Shown: positions 1 through 11,093, numbered from the stretch's first letter. The stretch: DNA of 64,000 nucleotides from Azorinus chamasolen (GCA_963576725.1 OY755240.1:60264633-60328632); one strand, 5' to 3'. A program made the numbers and translations. Notes: generated by a model not told the origin, from the sequence alone.

Positions 1-369
1 TGCTTGTGTGGCGACCGTATAAAGTCGCCCCGTACTTCATTCTCAGTGTTGTTATATTTTCTGATTCTTCGGGATCATTAGTTTTCATGTTATTAGTTTT
101 GAAAAATGAATACTGCTTATGCCGGTGCTAGGGGGCGTGAGTAGTGTTGCACTTTTAATTACTACTCATAAACAGACTCAGTAAAACTGAGTCTGCAATT
201 TTCTCTTTTGGCATTTCTACTTTTGCTTTCGAAGGATCACCCATATGTACGTCACAACAGCAGGTGTAAAGTGCTTGTATGGCGGCCGTAAAAAGTCGCC
301 CCGTACTTCATTGTCAGTGTTGTTATATTTTCTGGTCCTTCGGGGTCATTAGTTTTCATGTTATTAGCT
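1..369 (-). repeat. Repeat family A, one full unit plus a partial second
   Basis: One complete ~270-bp unit (1-270) is followed by the start of a second in the same direction: both begin TGCTTGTRTGGCG and run through GTCGCCCCGTACTTCATT. It is the reverse complement of the arrays at 9.5-10.6 kb and 37.9-38.4 kb. The unit carries the hairpin GACTCAGT..ACTGAGTC and a second stem around ACTACTCA. There is no coding potential. The second unit breaks off near 369, where an unrelated pearl-like end begins. Confidence 0.85.
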
Positions 370-720
370 CACATGGACTGTCCGTCTGTCCGTCCGTTCA
401 CTCGTCTGTCTGTCCGTTCATTTTATTTCAAATGACTTCTTCTCCTAAACCACTGGGAGGATTTCAACTAAATTTCACAGAAATGTACCTTAGGGTTACC
501 TCTATCAAGTTTGTTCATATCATGACCCCGGGCAAAAATTGCCCCGCCCCACTACTTTTAAAGGTTTGTTTCTTCTTGTCTGAAACCACATAATCTAGAG
601 CTAAGATATTTGGTATGAAGCATCACCTAATATACCACTACTAAGTTTGGTCAAATTATGACCCCTGGGCCAAAAATGGTCTGACCCTGGGGCTTTAGAC
701 TTCTTAACATCAGAAACTAC
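370..720 (-). repeat. Pearl-like element P2, end fragment
   Basis: Begins TAGCTCAC, followed by a GTCCGTCTGTCC-type microsatellite, then the block ending GGTACATTTCTGTGAAATT in reverse complement. The same parts occur in opposite order at 39480-39660, so this is a detached right end of the P2 family, plus roughly one core monomer ('tcaaattatgacccctgggcc'). Confidence 0.7.
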
Positions 721-839
721 AGTTAAAAAGTTTCCCCCTTAACAATTTCCTCACAGTTATTTCCCTTGTCTCATCAGCATAGCCATAAGGGACAAAAGGA
801 AATAACTGCATTGGAGTTCTAGTACCTCCTGAATAGTTA

Positions 840-1040
840 TTCTATTTATAACTATTTATAATAAAATATGAAAGGTGGATCAGTGTAGCTGTTTTAGAAG
901 GACTCGAAACAGATCTATCAAATTCCATTAGCAAAAAGCGCAGACCCTGATCCTATAGGAGCCACCTTATCTGGGTCTACTCTGTTTGCAGATGCGCGGA
1001 AACAAGTTTATATGAGGGAAATTAAGGGTTAAATAGACGT
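840..1040. mobile_element. Hairpin MITE, family M1 (diverged)
   Basis: Contains the M1 core hairpin half-sites GCAGACCCTGATC and TGGGTCTACTCTGTTTGC around a central CTATAGGAGCC, and ends near TATGAGGGAAATTAAGGGTTA. The better-preserved copy at 53521-53770 shows the family structure. Confidence 0.6.
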
Positions 1041-1113
1041 CTTCACATCAGAAACTACAGTTAAAAGGTTAAAGCACTGGACAGTAAAATCTGTCCAGGT
1101 CAATGCATGACTC

Positions 1114-1313
1114 TTAACTCTTTGCACGCTAGTGGTGAAACTTTGGTTACCTATGCAAATAGTTTGGATCCAGATGAGAGGCCGCATAATGCGGTGTCTT
1201 ATCAGGATCCAAACTGTTTGTCATCTTAACCATAATTTTGCAAAAATGAAAGTAAGCTTATTTTAAGACTTGAAACAGATGACAATAACTTTTTGTTGCA
1301 GACGAAAAATTAA
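1114..1313 (+). mobile_element. Hairpin MITE, family M2
   Basis: TTAA sits at both ends (1114-1117 and 1310-1313). The core is an imperfect palindrome: AGTTTGGATCCAGATGAGA on one side and its inverse TCATCAGGATCCAAACTGTT on the other. There is no coding capacity. TTAA flanks suggest piggyBac- or Kolobok-type mobilisation (inference). Confidence 0.6.
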
Positions 1314-1664
1314 AGGCATTTTGAAAGGAATGTTGACCCATTACCCCATAGTGTGTAGTGTGAGTGATTTGTGGTGCTACACAGGGAATTTCACAGCTAG
1401 ATGTTATCATAGGTCTTTGCACAATGTAATGTTTGTTTCTGCAGTTAATTTATGTGATTGGAAAAAAAAATTAGTTTCATTATGATCATTTATTTTAATA
1501 AACTTTATTATGCAAGTCATGTAATATAGTCTTCATTAACTGCATTTAGTTGAAATTTAGGTGTTTAATAAAGTCTTTTCTCCTTGCTAATAATAGTATT
1601 TATTTTAATCTGATTTCTAAAACAAATAATGTCTTAAGTTAATCAAAATTATTGTCAATCAGTA

Positions 1665-1752
1665 ATTTGCTGTTTCCTTGTGTTGCTGTTCGGGCGAGTG
1701 TTTGTTCTGTATGTGGTGTTTCCTGCATGACTCATTTTTGTACCTTTATTCA
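1665..1752 (+). mobile_element. Family B tail, strongly 5'-truncated
   Basis: Only the last ~85 bp of the Penelope-like 3' tail are present, from TTTGCTGTTTCCTTGTG to CATGACTCATTTTTGTAC. The 5' breakpoint differs from every other copy while the 3' end is shared, as expected for target-primed retroposition. Confidence 0.7.
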
Positions 1753-1868
1753 AAAAATGAGTAGATCTAACTCTTCTCAATTTCAATTGTTAAAAAAACT
1801 AATGACCCGTGAAATTGACTTATCATCAGATATTCACACCTAGAGCTAGAATTATTTCTAAACACCTA

Positions 1869-2115
1869 TTAACCCTTTACCTGCTTGCTTTGACAAAAAT
1901 TGATCTGGGTCTACTCTGTTTGCTAATGCGTAAAACATGTTATTTCCATAAAGATAACTTTTAGCTTTGATAAAAACTGTAAAATCAAATCTATATCTTG
2001 TCAAATGCAAACAAAGCAGACCCTGATCAGACAGCTTCTATAGAATCTGTGTCTACTCTTATTTTTAATGCGTAAAACACATTAGAAAGGTGTATCAAGA
2101 GTTTCATTTAAGAAA
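1869..2115. mobile_element. Hairpin MITE, family M1
   Basis: Starts at TTAACCCTTT (1869) and contains GCAGACCCTGATCAGAC and the inverse TCTACTCTGTTTGC half-sites. The right end is diverged and its limit is approximate. Confidence 0.55.
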
Positions 2116-3794
2116 TAATCTTATCCATCGCTTTTTGAGAATAAAATGGGGATAGTTTGTGTTCTATGTGATTAATATTTATGTTACCATTTGATCTTAT
2201 TTTGATTGATAAAATTTCAGCAGATAGAATAAATATATACTATGATAAATGATCGCCCTGCCTGCAATCGCGCTCAATCCTGAAAAAGACTGAGAGGAAT
2301 CCACACCGTGTTACACTGATCCTGCATCTTCATAAAACAATTTTATGCATTGAGCCCCCCCCCCCCCCCCGTTGAAGTATTTTAAAGTTTTATTCACAAA
2401 GGTCCATGACGTCTGTAGCAGACTGCTTTATAAACAGGTTTGTTTATACCCTTCGCAAGTAAGTGAGAGTATCGTGACCAGTGGCTATATTTAGCATAAA
2501 TGTATTTCTGGAGTGTTGCTGGATTGTATCATATTACTCAGTTGGCCAACATGTTGTATTTGCCTTGTTTTATATAGAAACATATTGTGAAAACTTTAAA
2601 CATCTTGCCCCTGGGTTCAAATGAGGCCCCGCCCCAGGGATGACCAGTTTTCTATAGAAACATAGTGTAAACTTTGAAAATCGTCTCCTCTGATTGCTGG
2701 TGAGCGCTATCAGGGCATATCATGGCCCTCCTGTTACTTATTGTTTTATGATTATAAAATCCATTAGAGGATCGACGACTAAATTAAAGTCTCTACAAAT
2801 GACACAAAAGTATCCGTTGTATTAAAGATGTGGTTATAAAAAGGATTGTCTCTATTTAGACATTAAGCTATACAAGCATTAAAGGCTGATTATCTACAGT
2901 CAAACCAATAATCATGTAATTTCAATCGGTATCTGCTACAACATTGTGTATTTATAGTCTTAGTGAACACAATAGCAAAACATCTACTATTTTAACTGCA
3001 ACAACTTAAAAAATATCCGAACCGAATTCCGAGTAATTTGTTTTGTACATATCCAGGGTAAAATGCGTATCATGTAGACAATAAATATTCTAGATTAATT
3101 TTAAAAGATGCCTCTGCAGCTCAGCGAAGCAATTTAAAGTCACTATTCTTTCAGTTTCAAAACTGAACAAAATATTATTTGATAGGCATACTTGAACTAA
3201 CAATTTCAAGCTTAGAATATAAGACGAACTGGCCAACAGATTGAGAAAAATAACAGCAAAGCACACACATATACATACTTTTTATAAATATCCACAGAAA
3301 CAAATGCAGAATACCATTCAAGAAATTATATCAATAACATTGTCAGTGAATATTTGGGTTGAGCCTCGAATGTAGAAAACAATAAAACAATATTGTCGCC
3401 GAGTTAAAAACGGTGGAGGACAAGTGAAAATGGGCGGTCTATTTCATACTGTCTCTGTAACCTGGCCAAGACATATATTCAGAATGAGGCTCAATTATGT
3501 ACGTTATACAGAATTATCCGTCTGGTTTTTTGCAATGATTTGTACAAGTAAATAGTTTTATTCCCTACCTATGATAAATTCAAATCAAATATGTGTCAAG
3601 TGAAACTAGAAAGATATAACCTATCAATAATGATATAGTTTCTATTAGAACAAATCACCGCGGCGGAAAAAGTACAAGGTGGCGGAAACAAATTATAATT
3701 ATATAATAAAATATAAAAACACGAAGGGGAGTATTGTATCACCAAAATAAACATGATGTTGTGTTTTTTCATACACAAGATGCGTTTGTAAGTA
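2116..3794. other. Non-coding stretch upstream of HSPA12-like copy 1
   Basis: No supportable gene. It holds a run of about 18 C residues at 2356-2373. A search by eye for the four upstream HSPA12 exons known from copy 2 (phosphate-1, KxFK, VPAIW and EPESAALY blocks) found none here, so upstream exons of copy 1, if they exist, lie to the left of the window. Confidence 0.6.
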
Positions 3795-3869
3795 ATGAAA
3801 TTTACATTAGATGCATGGCAATGTCATAGCAATTTGAGCTATAAGCCAAACATGTTTATCTCTTATACA

Positions 3870-4095
3870 TGTGCGTTTGTTGATGTTTATAATGTTCATC
3901 TCATGTATGTGTGCTGTGAGTGTAAGACAGTGTGTGTTTGTGTGGTATCGTGGTTTTGTGTATGTATAGGTGTGTGTATTTGCGTGCGTGCGTGTATGTG
4001 TGTGTGTTGCTTTTATCGATGTTTCAGTGGTGGTGGGCGTCTTTGGTGTGGCCTTTTCTGCTTGACGTTACTACTTTTTCGCTTATATCATGTTC
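3870..4095 (+). repeat. TG-rich microsatellite and family B-like tail inside the HSPA12 intron
   Basis: A TGTG/TGCG-rich tract (3910-4008) runs into TTTTATCGATGTTTCAGTGG and CTGCTTGACGTTACTAC. The reverse complement of the same block lies at 6654-6800. An open frame reads through it into the downstream exon, but the codons are repeat-derived and a good acceptor separates the two. Confidence 0.6.
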
Positions 4096-4137
4096 ATGTC
4101 AGGGAGACACTTAATCTCATCTGTTTCCTTGTTTTAG

Positions 4138-5216
4138 GAGGAACCTTAGATATCTTGGCTATTGAAGTTTTGGATGACGGAAATGTTCAAGAAATATGTG
4201 CCGGAACTGGAGCTCGGGTTGGTGGGCAGGATGTCAACAATGCATTCCTTCAGTCCTGCAAAGATGTCATCGATGGAGACGCATGGCACAAATTGGGTGC
4301 AAAAAATGTAGAAGAGCTTCTCACCCTCGAAAACGATTTTGAAAACAAGAAAGTGCAGATCGCCTCAGGGGACGTTAGAGACGAAAATATTAATGTAAGG
4401 ATACCAGGTAGCGTTAGCGATATGATAAAGAAAGGACAAATCAGCATCAAACCTGAAATGAAAAAAAGTCAATATTTCAAATTGGAAAGAGGAAAGCTAA
4501 TGTATGATTCAAAGCTCGTTCGAGATGTACTTTTCCAGGAAACTCTCAATCTTGTTCTTCAAACAATGACAAAGATACTTAAACAGGAAGAAATCAAAGA
4601 CATTAGGACGCTTGTGCTAGTTGGCGGATTTGCAGAGTCCAATATTGTTGTGGGAAAGATACGTGAGGAGGTGTCTAAGGAGTTCCCTGGCATCAAGATG
4701 GTTGTTCCAACGTCACCCTTTCGCGCAGTCCTAAAGGGTGCAGTTCTCTTTGGTCACGATCCGCTGATCTTCCAAAGTCGTATCAGCAGAGCAACGTATG
4801 GGATTGCTACAAACAAACTCTTTGATCCGAAGAAACATGACGAAACTAAAAAGTGGACACATGATGAGGACGGCAAGGACTATTGCAAGGATATCTTCAG
4901 TATCCACGTGAAGAAAGACAAACCTATGAAACTGAAAGAAAAGCAACCATCATGGACATACAACCCAATGTACGAACGACAAACTGCCGTGGGACTTTAC
5001 ATTTATTCATCGCAGAATACAAGACCGAAATATACAACAGATCCTGATTGTAAGCAAATTGGGAAAATCAGAGTCGACATGCCAGACACTACTGGTGGGC
5101 GGAATAGAGAGGTGAAGGTCGAAATGATATATGGTGGCACTGAGCTGAGTGTAATAGCAACTGACGAATCGACGAATCAAGAATACCCTGTAGATATCAG
5201 GTTCGATACCGTATAA
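4138..5216 (+). CDS. HSPA12-like Hsp70-family protein, copy 1, last exon
   Basis: Terminal coding exon of an HSPA12A/B-like member of the Hsp70/actin ATPase superfamily, predicted cytosolic. The exon opens after a pyrimidine-rich acceptor (CCTTGTTTTAG, AG at 4136-4137) in phase 1, completing the second half of the phosphate-2 loop (GGGT-LD). It carries the adenosine-contact motif LVGGFAES about 165 residues in, and ends DIRFDTV-stop. About 359 residues are encoded. Copy 2 at 49252-50324 is about 81% identical and has the same phase and the same C-terminus; the first ~70 bases after the stop are also similar. An ATG-started frame reaching back to 3795 exists, but its first ~115 codons read through intronic TG repeats and should not be taken as protein. 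No upstream exons are in the window, so this is either a partial view of a gene or an orphan exon. The frame is intact throughout. Confidence 0.88.
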
Positions 5217-5475
5217 AAGTAAACAAAACGTAGAAGGCCTGATATATCCGATCGTATCAAATAGCGACAGCAAATAATGTGATTTGAATTATGTGGGGTA
5301 GCAACGTTAGTTATATCATGTAAATATATATTACACTTACAGCTATATTAATATAGCAATGAACAATAACAATAATAAAATTATACCAAGAATTAGAATA
5401 GATGTATAATCCAAATAAACATGAGCATGTCAGCCGAAAAGGCATATTCGGACATTTGCAAATGGTGTAAATAAG
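5217..5475 (+). other. Probable 3' untranslated region of HSPA12-like copy 1
   Basis: The sequence after the stop is AT-rich with candidate poly(A) signals (AATAAA-like at about 5374 and 5414). The first ~70 bases resemble the sequence after copy 2's stop, supporting duplication of the exon with its 3' flank. Confidence 0.45.
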
Positions 5476-5579
5476 CTATCGGGTTTCCACATCGAGGTCT
5501 GATCTGGATATACGATGTTTTTCAGTCATATTTTGTAAAATTGATAGCACGATCAAGGTCAATGTGACAAAGACACGAA

Positions 5580-6090
5580 CGTAGTATGTGAAACTTTCCT
5601 TTCCCAGGATGTACTCACAAAATCGATTTTGAAACCCTAACCCCATGGGTTTGGGATATATCATCCGGAAATATCGAAACCTGAGGTAACGACCAATGTC
5701 AACATCACAGATACAAAGTAGTACGCGCGCGACTCTCTCTCTATTCTTAATTAATATGCACTATCTCAATAATTGTGGAAATCAATCAATCAACCTAATT
5801 GGTTGAGGATATATCATCTGGACAAATTTCCAGACAATATTTTACTAAAACTGAAGTCAATGTCGAGATCCCAGAGAACCAAAGTAGTTGCCACATTCCG
5901 CTTTCCCATGACGCACCAGCGCAAGAAAATCGGAAACACCAATCATGTGGTTCAGGAAAAATTCCGGAGGGAATGACGGACGGAAAGACGGATAGACGGA
6001 CGCGTCAATGAAACGACAAACGGGCGCGGAATGCATACCTACAGCTCACATTCAACGGCCGGTGGGTGACTAACTACAAGGTTTCCACAT
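5580..6090 (+). repeat. Pearl-like element P5 (degenerate)
   Basis: Two diverged monomers (around GGGTTTGGGATATATCATC and GGTTGAGGATATATCATCTG) are followed by a GACGGACGGAAAGACGG microsatellite and a short end including GGTGGGTGACTAACTAC. A related copy lies at 51690-51960. The layout (core, microsatellite, short end) matches the other P families here. Confidence 0.65.
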
Positions 6091-6653
6091 CGAGTTTGAT
6101 TTGGGTATACACTGTTTGTAACTCATATGAAGCCAGAAGGTGTGTACACTATGGCATTAAACAGTGCATGCAGATGTTGACTGACCAGACACATCCATAG
6201 CTGATCTGAGTATTCACTGTTTGCAAATGGCTCTGTTCCATTTCCCATGATGTCGGCAAAACTCATCTTGTAACACTGATCAACTCTTACATGTTGGTAT
6301 TGTATAAAGTAGCAAATCATTTATCGTTCATATGCTACCTAAAAAGAGACGCCATTCATAAGTGTCAATAGTAAATGGAGACTTAGTTGTCATTGAATAT
6401 TGCACCAAACATTACTCATAGAATCAGTATCATTATTCTTTTAGCTAACGCAACTTATATTATTAAAAAAATGATTCCTTAAATTTCGCGTCCTTTTGAG
6501 TCATACATTAATGTTTCCAACATGACTCTCTATTTCTAGTTCGTCTCCATAACAAATAACAGTTGTTTGGTGACATAATAAATAACTATGTAGATGGCGG
6601 GTCATATTAATCGATGTGACATAAACCGATTTATTTAAGAATAAGATTGCGAA

Positions 6654-7015
6654 TCACTTACCTTTCTTCTGGATAATACATTCATGGAAACGTAGTAAAG
6701 TCAAGCAGGCAAAGCCACATGCAAGACGCAACCACCACCAAAACACCGATAGACAGCATGACACACACACACACACAACCACACACCCAAACGCACACAC
6801 ACACACACACGAAATGAACACAGAAAACACCAAAAGACACACAAGAACCAGTGACAAACGTTCCACACATGAACAAATCACAAGCACAAAGACGCAAGGC
6901 AAACAAAAGGAAGGGTGACAAAGAGAGTACCGCCTTGGCACGGTCAGTAGCAAAAACACCACTGGGGGTTTAAACCGGTTTACGGACGTCCTAACCTCAC
7001 ACTTCTCTCAAAGAC
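6654..7015 (-). mobile_element. Family B tail (Penelope-like 3' end), with CA microsatellite
   Basis: Reverse-strand copy of the B tail: AAAACACCACTGGGGGTTTAAACCGG and CCTAACCTCACACTT correspond to the B core, followed by an expanded CACA tract (6761-6810). The open frames on the minus strand here are low-complexity and not believable genes. Confidence 0.65.
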
Positions 7016-7034
7016 ACCCTAGCTTTACAGATAT

Positions 7035-7260
7035 TGTAAATGCCGTATGACAGGTTATTGGTGTTCCTATGGGTACGAACTGTACAGCACTGGTCGTAGA
7101 TTTTTTATACTGCTATGAGAGTTCATGTTCAGTCTGAACCCACAATTTCAAGCAGATGTAATAAAATCCATCAATGAAACTTCTCCAAGTTTTGTTGATA
7201 GTTTCATCACAGATAACCATATCTTTGAAATTATGATTCCTTTACTTCATGCTTTCCGGT
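7035..7260 (+). pseudogene. Penelope-like reverse transcriptase, core fragment
   Basis: Conceptual translation around 7056-7120 gives IGVPMGTNC followed by ALxVDxLYCYE, the RT motif characteristic of a Penelope-like group common in molluscs and cnidarians. After one stop it continues QADVIKSINETSPSFVD, where the family has the ...TSRYLDD catalytic region, so the catalytic aspartate pair is lost. It is broken by stops and short, hence a relic. The matching C-terminal part lies on the same strand at 9035-9395, separated by later insertions. Family assignment rests on remembered motifs. Confidence 0.65.
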
Positions 7261-7523
7261 GGTTTACCAGGATATAACAGTGGATTATCACTTGATAAAT
7301 TCACTGTTTTGAACAGTGAAATTATCAATTTTATATTTTCACTGTTACCGAACTACGTGTTCCCCCATGGGGATTTTAACTTGCACTAAGCAGTCAGATA
7401 TTTAGAAAAGCAATAAAATTCTTCTTTTATTGGGCCGTTTTGCAATGTTTTGTTATATTTTGGGAAAAAAATTCACAGGAAATAAATTTGATAACAAATA
7501 AAATAACAGCAGTACAAAATGAA

Positions 7524-7596
7524 ATCCAAACTGGGACTCGAACCCAGACCTTCTGTCAATAAATGACAAGACGTCCTCACAATAGACCATTTGGAC
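7524..7596 (-). tRNA. tRNA-like sequence (pseudogene or SINE head)
   Basis: Read on the minus strand, a 7-bp acceptor pairs GTCCAAA with TTTGGAT (one G-T). A perfect 5-bp T arm, CTGGG-TTCGAGT-CCCAG, contains a B-box-like GTTCGAGTCC. The anticodon stem is TTGTC/GACAG around a 7-base loop ATTTATT, followed by a 5-base variable loop. The D-arm region is one or two bases longer than standard. The loop places TTA in the anticodon position, which would read UAA, so a functional elongator tRNA is unlikely. A tRNA-derived SINE head or a degenerate tRNA is more probable. Confidence 0.45.
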
Positions 7597-7599
7597 GAA

Positions 7600-8060
7600 A
7601 TGTACTGCTATTTGCACTCGTAACTTAGTTTAAAATGATGAAATTCTCCAACAATCGATTTTACATTAAGATTCATGAATTAAACCAAACGTCTACAAGT
7701 ACAGTACCTGTATCGAATCTACTCTAGCAGCCTTCAAGTACAGCAAATTCAAGCCGCTTACTCGATGCCATCATCAACTGACACTAGACCGGACAAAGCC
7801 AACCGTGATTATCTATAGGATTCAATAGCGGATTTCAAATCAGTGTCTTCACTGGCTGTCATTTCCATGTTCATGTCACCAGTTACTAGATCTATAACAA
7901 GTTATCAACCCCGTTTCAGAAACGCAAACTGTTTCTCATGAATCTAAATTTCTCCGGTGTGCAGACTGTTCAAAAGAATTGTTCAATTCCATTGTTTTCC
8001 GACAGTGACATTGAATATTCAACACGTGGCATTATCCATTCGTATTTCCTGATAATGTTG
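7600..8060. other. Stretch without recognisable gene
   Basis: I see no coding frame, array or clear element here. It lies between the RT core relic and the inserted family B copy and may contain decayed parts of the same retroelement. Confidence 0.4.
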
Positions 8061-8063
8061 GCT

Positions 8064-8600
8064 CAGTTAAAAGTACAAAAATGAGTCATGCAGGAAACAC
8101 CACATACAGAACAAACAGTCGCCCGAACACAAGGAAACAGCAAATGTACATAACTATAAAAACAACAAGAGACGCACAAAGACAAAACAAACATACAATA
8201 GGGGGAAGATGGAAGTACCGCCTTGGAACGGTCAGTGACAAAAGTCACTGGGGGTTAAACAGGTTTTGGGCGCCCAACCTCACACTTATTCCATCCTCAC
8301 CCTAAAAGACAAACAGTGTAAATAAACGTATCCCCTCTCCGACTAATCTACAACAACCGCGATGACAAATACAGTGGTAAAGTGCATGTATAACGAAAAC
8401 ATTTAAGTGAACAAACTGTATCCACCTATCGCTAGTGTACTCAATGATTGAGCTGCAAACAGAGTAACTGTAGAAAAGTAATAAAGGGTACGACAAAAAC
8501 GAAATAGTACAGATATCCGACGTTCTCCTTCCGTTTCTGGATTTAAGAGGTCGCCTTCATAGAGTACTAAACCTTTCTTGTCGGTGTACATGCAGTTTTG
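8064..8600 (-). mobile_element. Family B copy, near full length, with end of RT frame
   Basis: On the minus strand the copy starts near 8600 with coding remains (TDKKGLVLYEGDLLNPETE) and runs through a ~450-bp non-coding tail to CATGACTCATTTTTGTAC at 8070. It is nearly the mirror image of 11733-12198 and parallel to 26645-27260. The coding start joins the RT C-terminus seen at 27150-27250, so the family is the 3' end of the Penelope-like element. Confidence 0.75.
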
Positions 8601-8744
8601 TTGTCAGATATACAAAATGATGTCATACGATATAACCCCTCTGTGTTAATCATTCTGAACTTATAAAATATATTTGTATGGACATTTTATAATTTCTCCG
8701 ACGATTATATAGAACTATTTTTGCTGTCGTGAAGCGACATGTGA

Positions 8745-9006
8745 GCTACGGTCTATCACTTGGCTCCCCACGGGGAGCGAATCGTACTTTCGATTTCGTT
8801 AGGACATAAATCCGTTGGAAAAAGTATTGTAAAGTTGAATAAAAGCATGAAATAAATAGAATATTTGTTATTTTCGGTTGAAGATCTACATTTATTTCAT
8901 CTCGTGAACACCAGACAGTAATATTTTTACTCGTGAAAATATACCGTCTGATGTTCACTCGATGAAATAAATTTCGATCTTCAACCGAAAATAACAAATA
9001 TCCTCT
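8745..9006. mobile_element. Foldback MITE
   Basis: A ~60-bp inverted repeat spans 8861-9006: AATATTTGTTATTTTCGGTT at the left and its complement AACCGAAAATAACAAATAT at the right, with a second stem around GTGAACACCAGAC / CGTCTGATGTTCAC. A homologous copy is at 45695-45900, including the preceding CTTTCTATTTCGTTAGGAC-type lead. No coding capacity. Confidence 0.75.
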
Positions 9007-9034
9007 ATATCATTTGAGTTGAATAAAGCTAACT

Positions 9035-9395
9035 TTTCCGACACTTATGTAGCTTTTCTAGACCTTAAAATCGACAATGGAATTATTTCGTCTAAACTTT
9101 ATGACAAAAGAGACGATTTTTATTTTAATATTGCATTTCCCTTATCTTGACGAAGATGTTCCCCATTCTCCGTATAATTGATATTATCTCATTAGAGCGT
9201 ATTCGTCTGCTTACTATTGTAACAGTCGAAATCTCAGTTTAACCGAGAAGCAGAAAATAATATAGGCATCATAAACTAAGAAACAGTTTCTATTTTTAAT
9301 CATCGAAATCTCTCAATTATTGACAAATATAAGTGTAATCTAAGGGCGCTTCCACGAAACGGTGTTTCATATCCGGACATATTCATTTTTGGTAA
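9035..9395 (+). pseudogene. Penelope-like reverse transcriptase, C-terminal fragment
   Basis: Translation gives DNGIISSKLYDKRDDFYF, then (after a frameshift) FPYLDEDVPHSPYN, a stop, and YYLIRAYSSA. Further on comes IIDKYKCNLRALPRNGVSYP. These blocks follow the order of the Penelope-like family's thumb/C-terminal region. A homologous minus-strand copy lies at 43915-44360. Stops and frameshifts make it a relic; it is probably the continuation of the fragment at 7035-7260. Confidence 0.65.
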
Positions 9396-9525
9396 GAAAT
9401 AATTTCTTTTCAGAGGTGTTCGCTTGTCGAATGGTCCTCCTTAGACTTTAAGTAAATCTTCTTGTCAATTTGCATTTGATGTTAAGTCGTCCTTGATAGA
9501 TAAAGAATAAATATATTCTGAAAAT

Positions 9526-10608
9526 GGTTGATCCTTCGAAAGCAAAAGTAGAAATGCAAAAAGAGAAAATTGTAGACTCGGTTTTATTGAGTCTGTTCAT
9601 GAGTAGTAATTAAAAGTGCAACACTACTCACGCCCCTTGCACCGGCTTAAGCAGTATTTAATTTTCAAAACTAATAACATGAAAACTAATTATCCCGAAT
9701 GACCAGAAAATATAACAACACTGAGAATGAAATACGGAGCGAAGTCTTACGGCCGCCACACAAGCACTTAACACCTGCTGTTGTGGAATACATATATTCT
9801 GAAAATGGGTGATCCTTCGAAAGCAAAAGTAGAAATGCAGAAAGAGAAAATTGCAGACTCGGTTTTATTGAGTCTGTTCATGAGTAGTAATTAAAAAGTG
9901 CAACACTACTCACGCCCACTAGCACCGGCATAAGCAGTATTTAATTTTCAAAACTAATAGCATGAAAACTAATGACCCCGAAGTATCAGAAAATATAACA
10001 ACACTGAGAATGAAGTACGGGGCGACTTTTTACGGCCGCCACACAAGCACTTAACACCTGCTGTTGTGAAGTACATATGTTCTTAAAATGGGTGATTCTT
10101 CGAAAGCAAAAGTAGAAATGCAAAAAGAGAAAATTGCAGACTCGGTTTTATTGAGTGTGTTCATGAGTAGTAATTAAAAGTGCAACACTACTCACGCCCC
10201 CTAGCACCGGCTTAAGCAGTATTCAATTTTCAAAACTAATAGCATCAAAACTAAAGATCCCGAAAGACCAGAACATATAACAACACTGAGAATGAAGTAC
10301 AGGGCGACTTTTATGGCCGCAACACAGGCACTTAACACCTGCTGTTGTGTAGTACATATGTTCTTAAAATGGGTGATTCTTCGAAAGCAAAAGTAGAAAT
10401 GCAAAAAGAGAAAATTTCAGACTCGGTTTCATTGAGTCTGTTCATGAGTAGTAATTAAAAGTGCAACACTACTCACGCCCAAGCACGGGCTTAAGCAGTA
10501 TTCAATTTTCAAAAGTACGGGCGACTTGTTATGGCCGCAACACAAGCACTTAACACCTGTTGTTGTGAAGTACATATATTCTTAAAATGTGTGATCCTTC
10601 AAGTTAAT
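9526..10608 (+). repeat. Repeat family A, tandem array of about four units
   Basis: Four successive ~280-bp units, each with GGGTGATCCTTCGAAAGC, the hairpin CAGACTC..GAGTCTG, the stem TGAGTAGT..ACTACTCA and CACAAGCACTTAACACCTG. The last unit is internally deleted around 10510. The units have diverged by point changes and small indels. There is no open frame shared between units, so this is a structural repeat and not a gene. Confidence 0.9.
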
Positions 10609-11093
10609 AGATTTCGTTAAATTGATGGTACTTCTGTATTTATTGCATTTCTTGAATATCAGCGTTTCGTTTTATTCATTGCTTTCTTATCTTTGTTAAT
10701 TTGTATAGGTTTTTCATTTTATTATGAATTGTTCATAAGGATAGTTTCTGTGATACTATATTTTAAGATTATATATGTGATAGTTATTTATAATGATAAT
10801 CTCTTCGTCCGTCACTACACTGATCATTAAAATGTCTTTTAATCTCTGTACTTGTTATAACTGATGATTTAAAGTGTTACATTCTAGAAGTTACATTCTT
10901 AAGCTTACTGTCATAATCTAAGTTTTAGGCCTATTGCCTTTTTATATGCTTAATGAAGGATATAGTTTGTATATTGTAGCTTCTTAAACCTTTAGAACCT
11001 TATTACCATTTAAATAAGACTTATTAAGTACTGCTTTCATTTTTTATTAAGTACTGCTTTTTACTTTACTCTTGTTTATCTATTGTATGTTTA
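10609..11093. other. AT-rich stretch, nothing recognised
   Basis: I see no open frame, array or palindrome that I can assign. Confidence 0.4.

Noticed and set aside
3795..4137. Open frame extending the HSPA12-like exon upstream to an ATG
   Set aside because: The extension is TG-microsatellite and a dispersed repeat tail; the acceptor at 4136-4137 coincides with the conserved phase-1 exon boundary of copy 2.
6654..6962. Cysteine/valine-rich membrane-like protein on the minus strand
   Set aside because: CA/GT tract plus family B tail; not coding.
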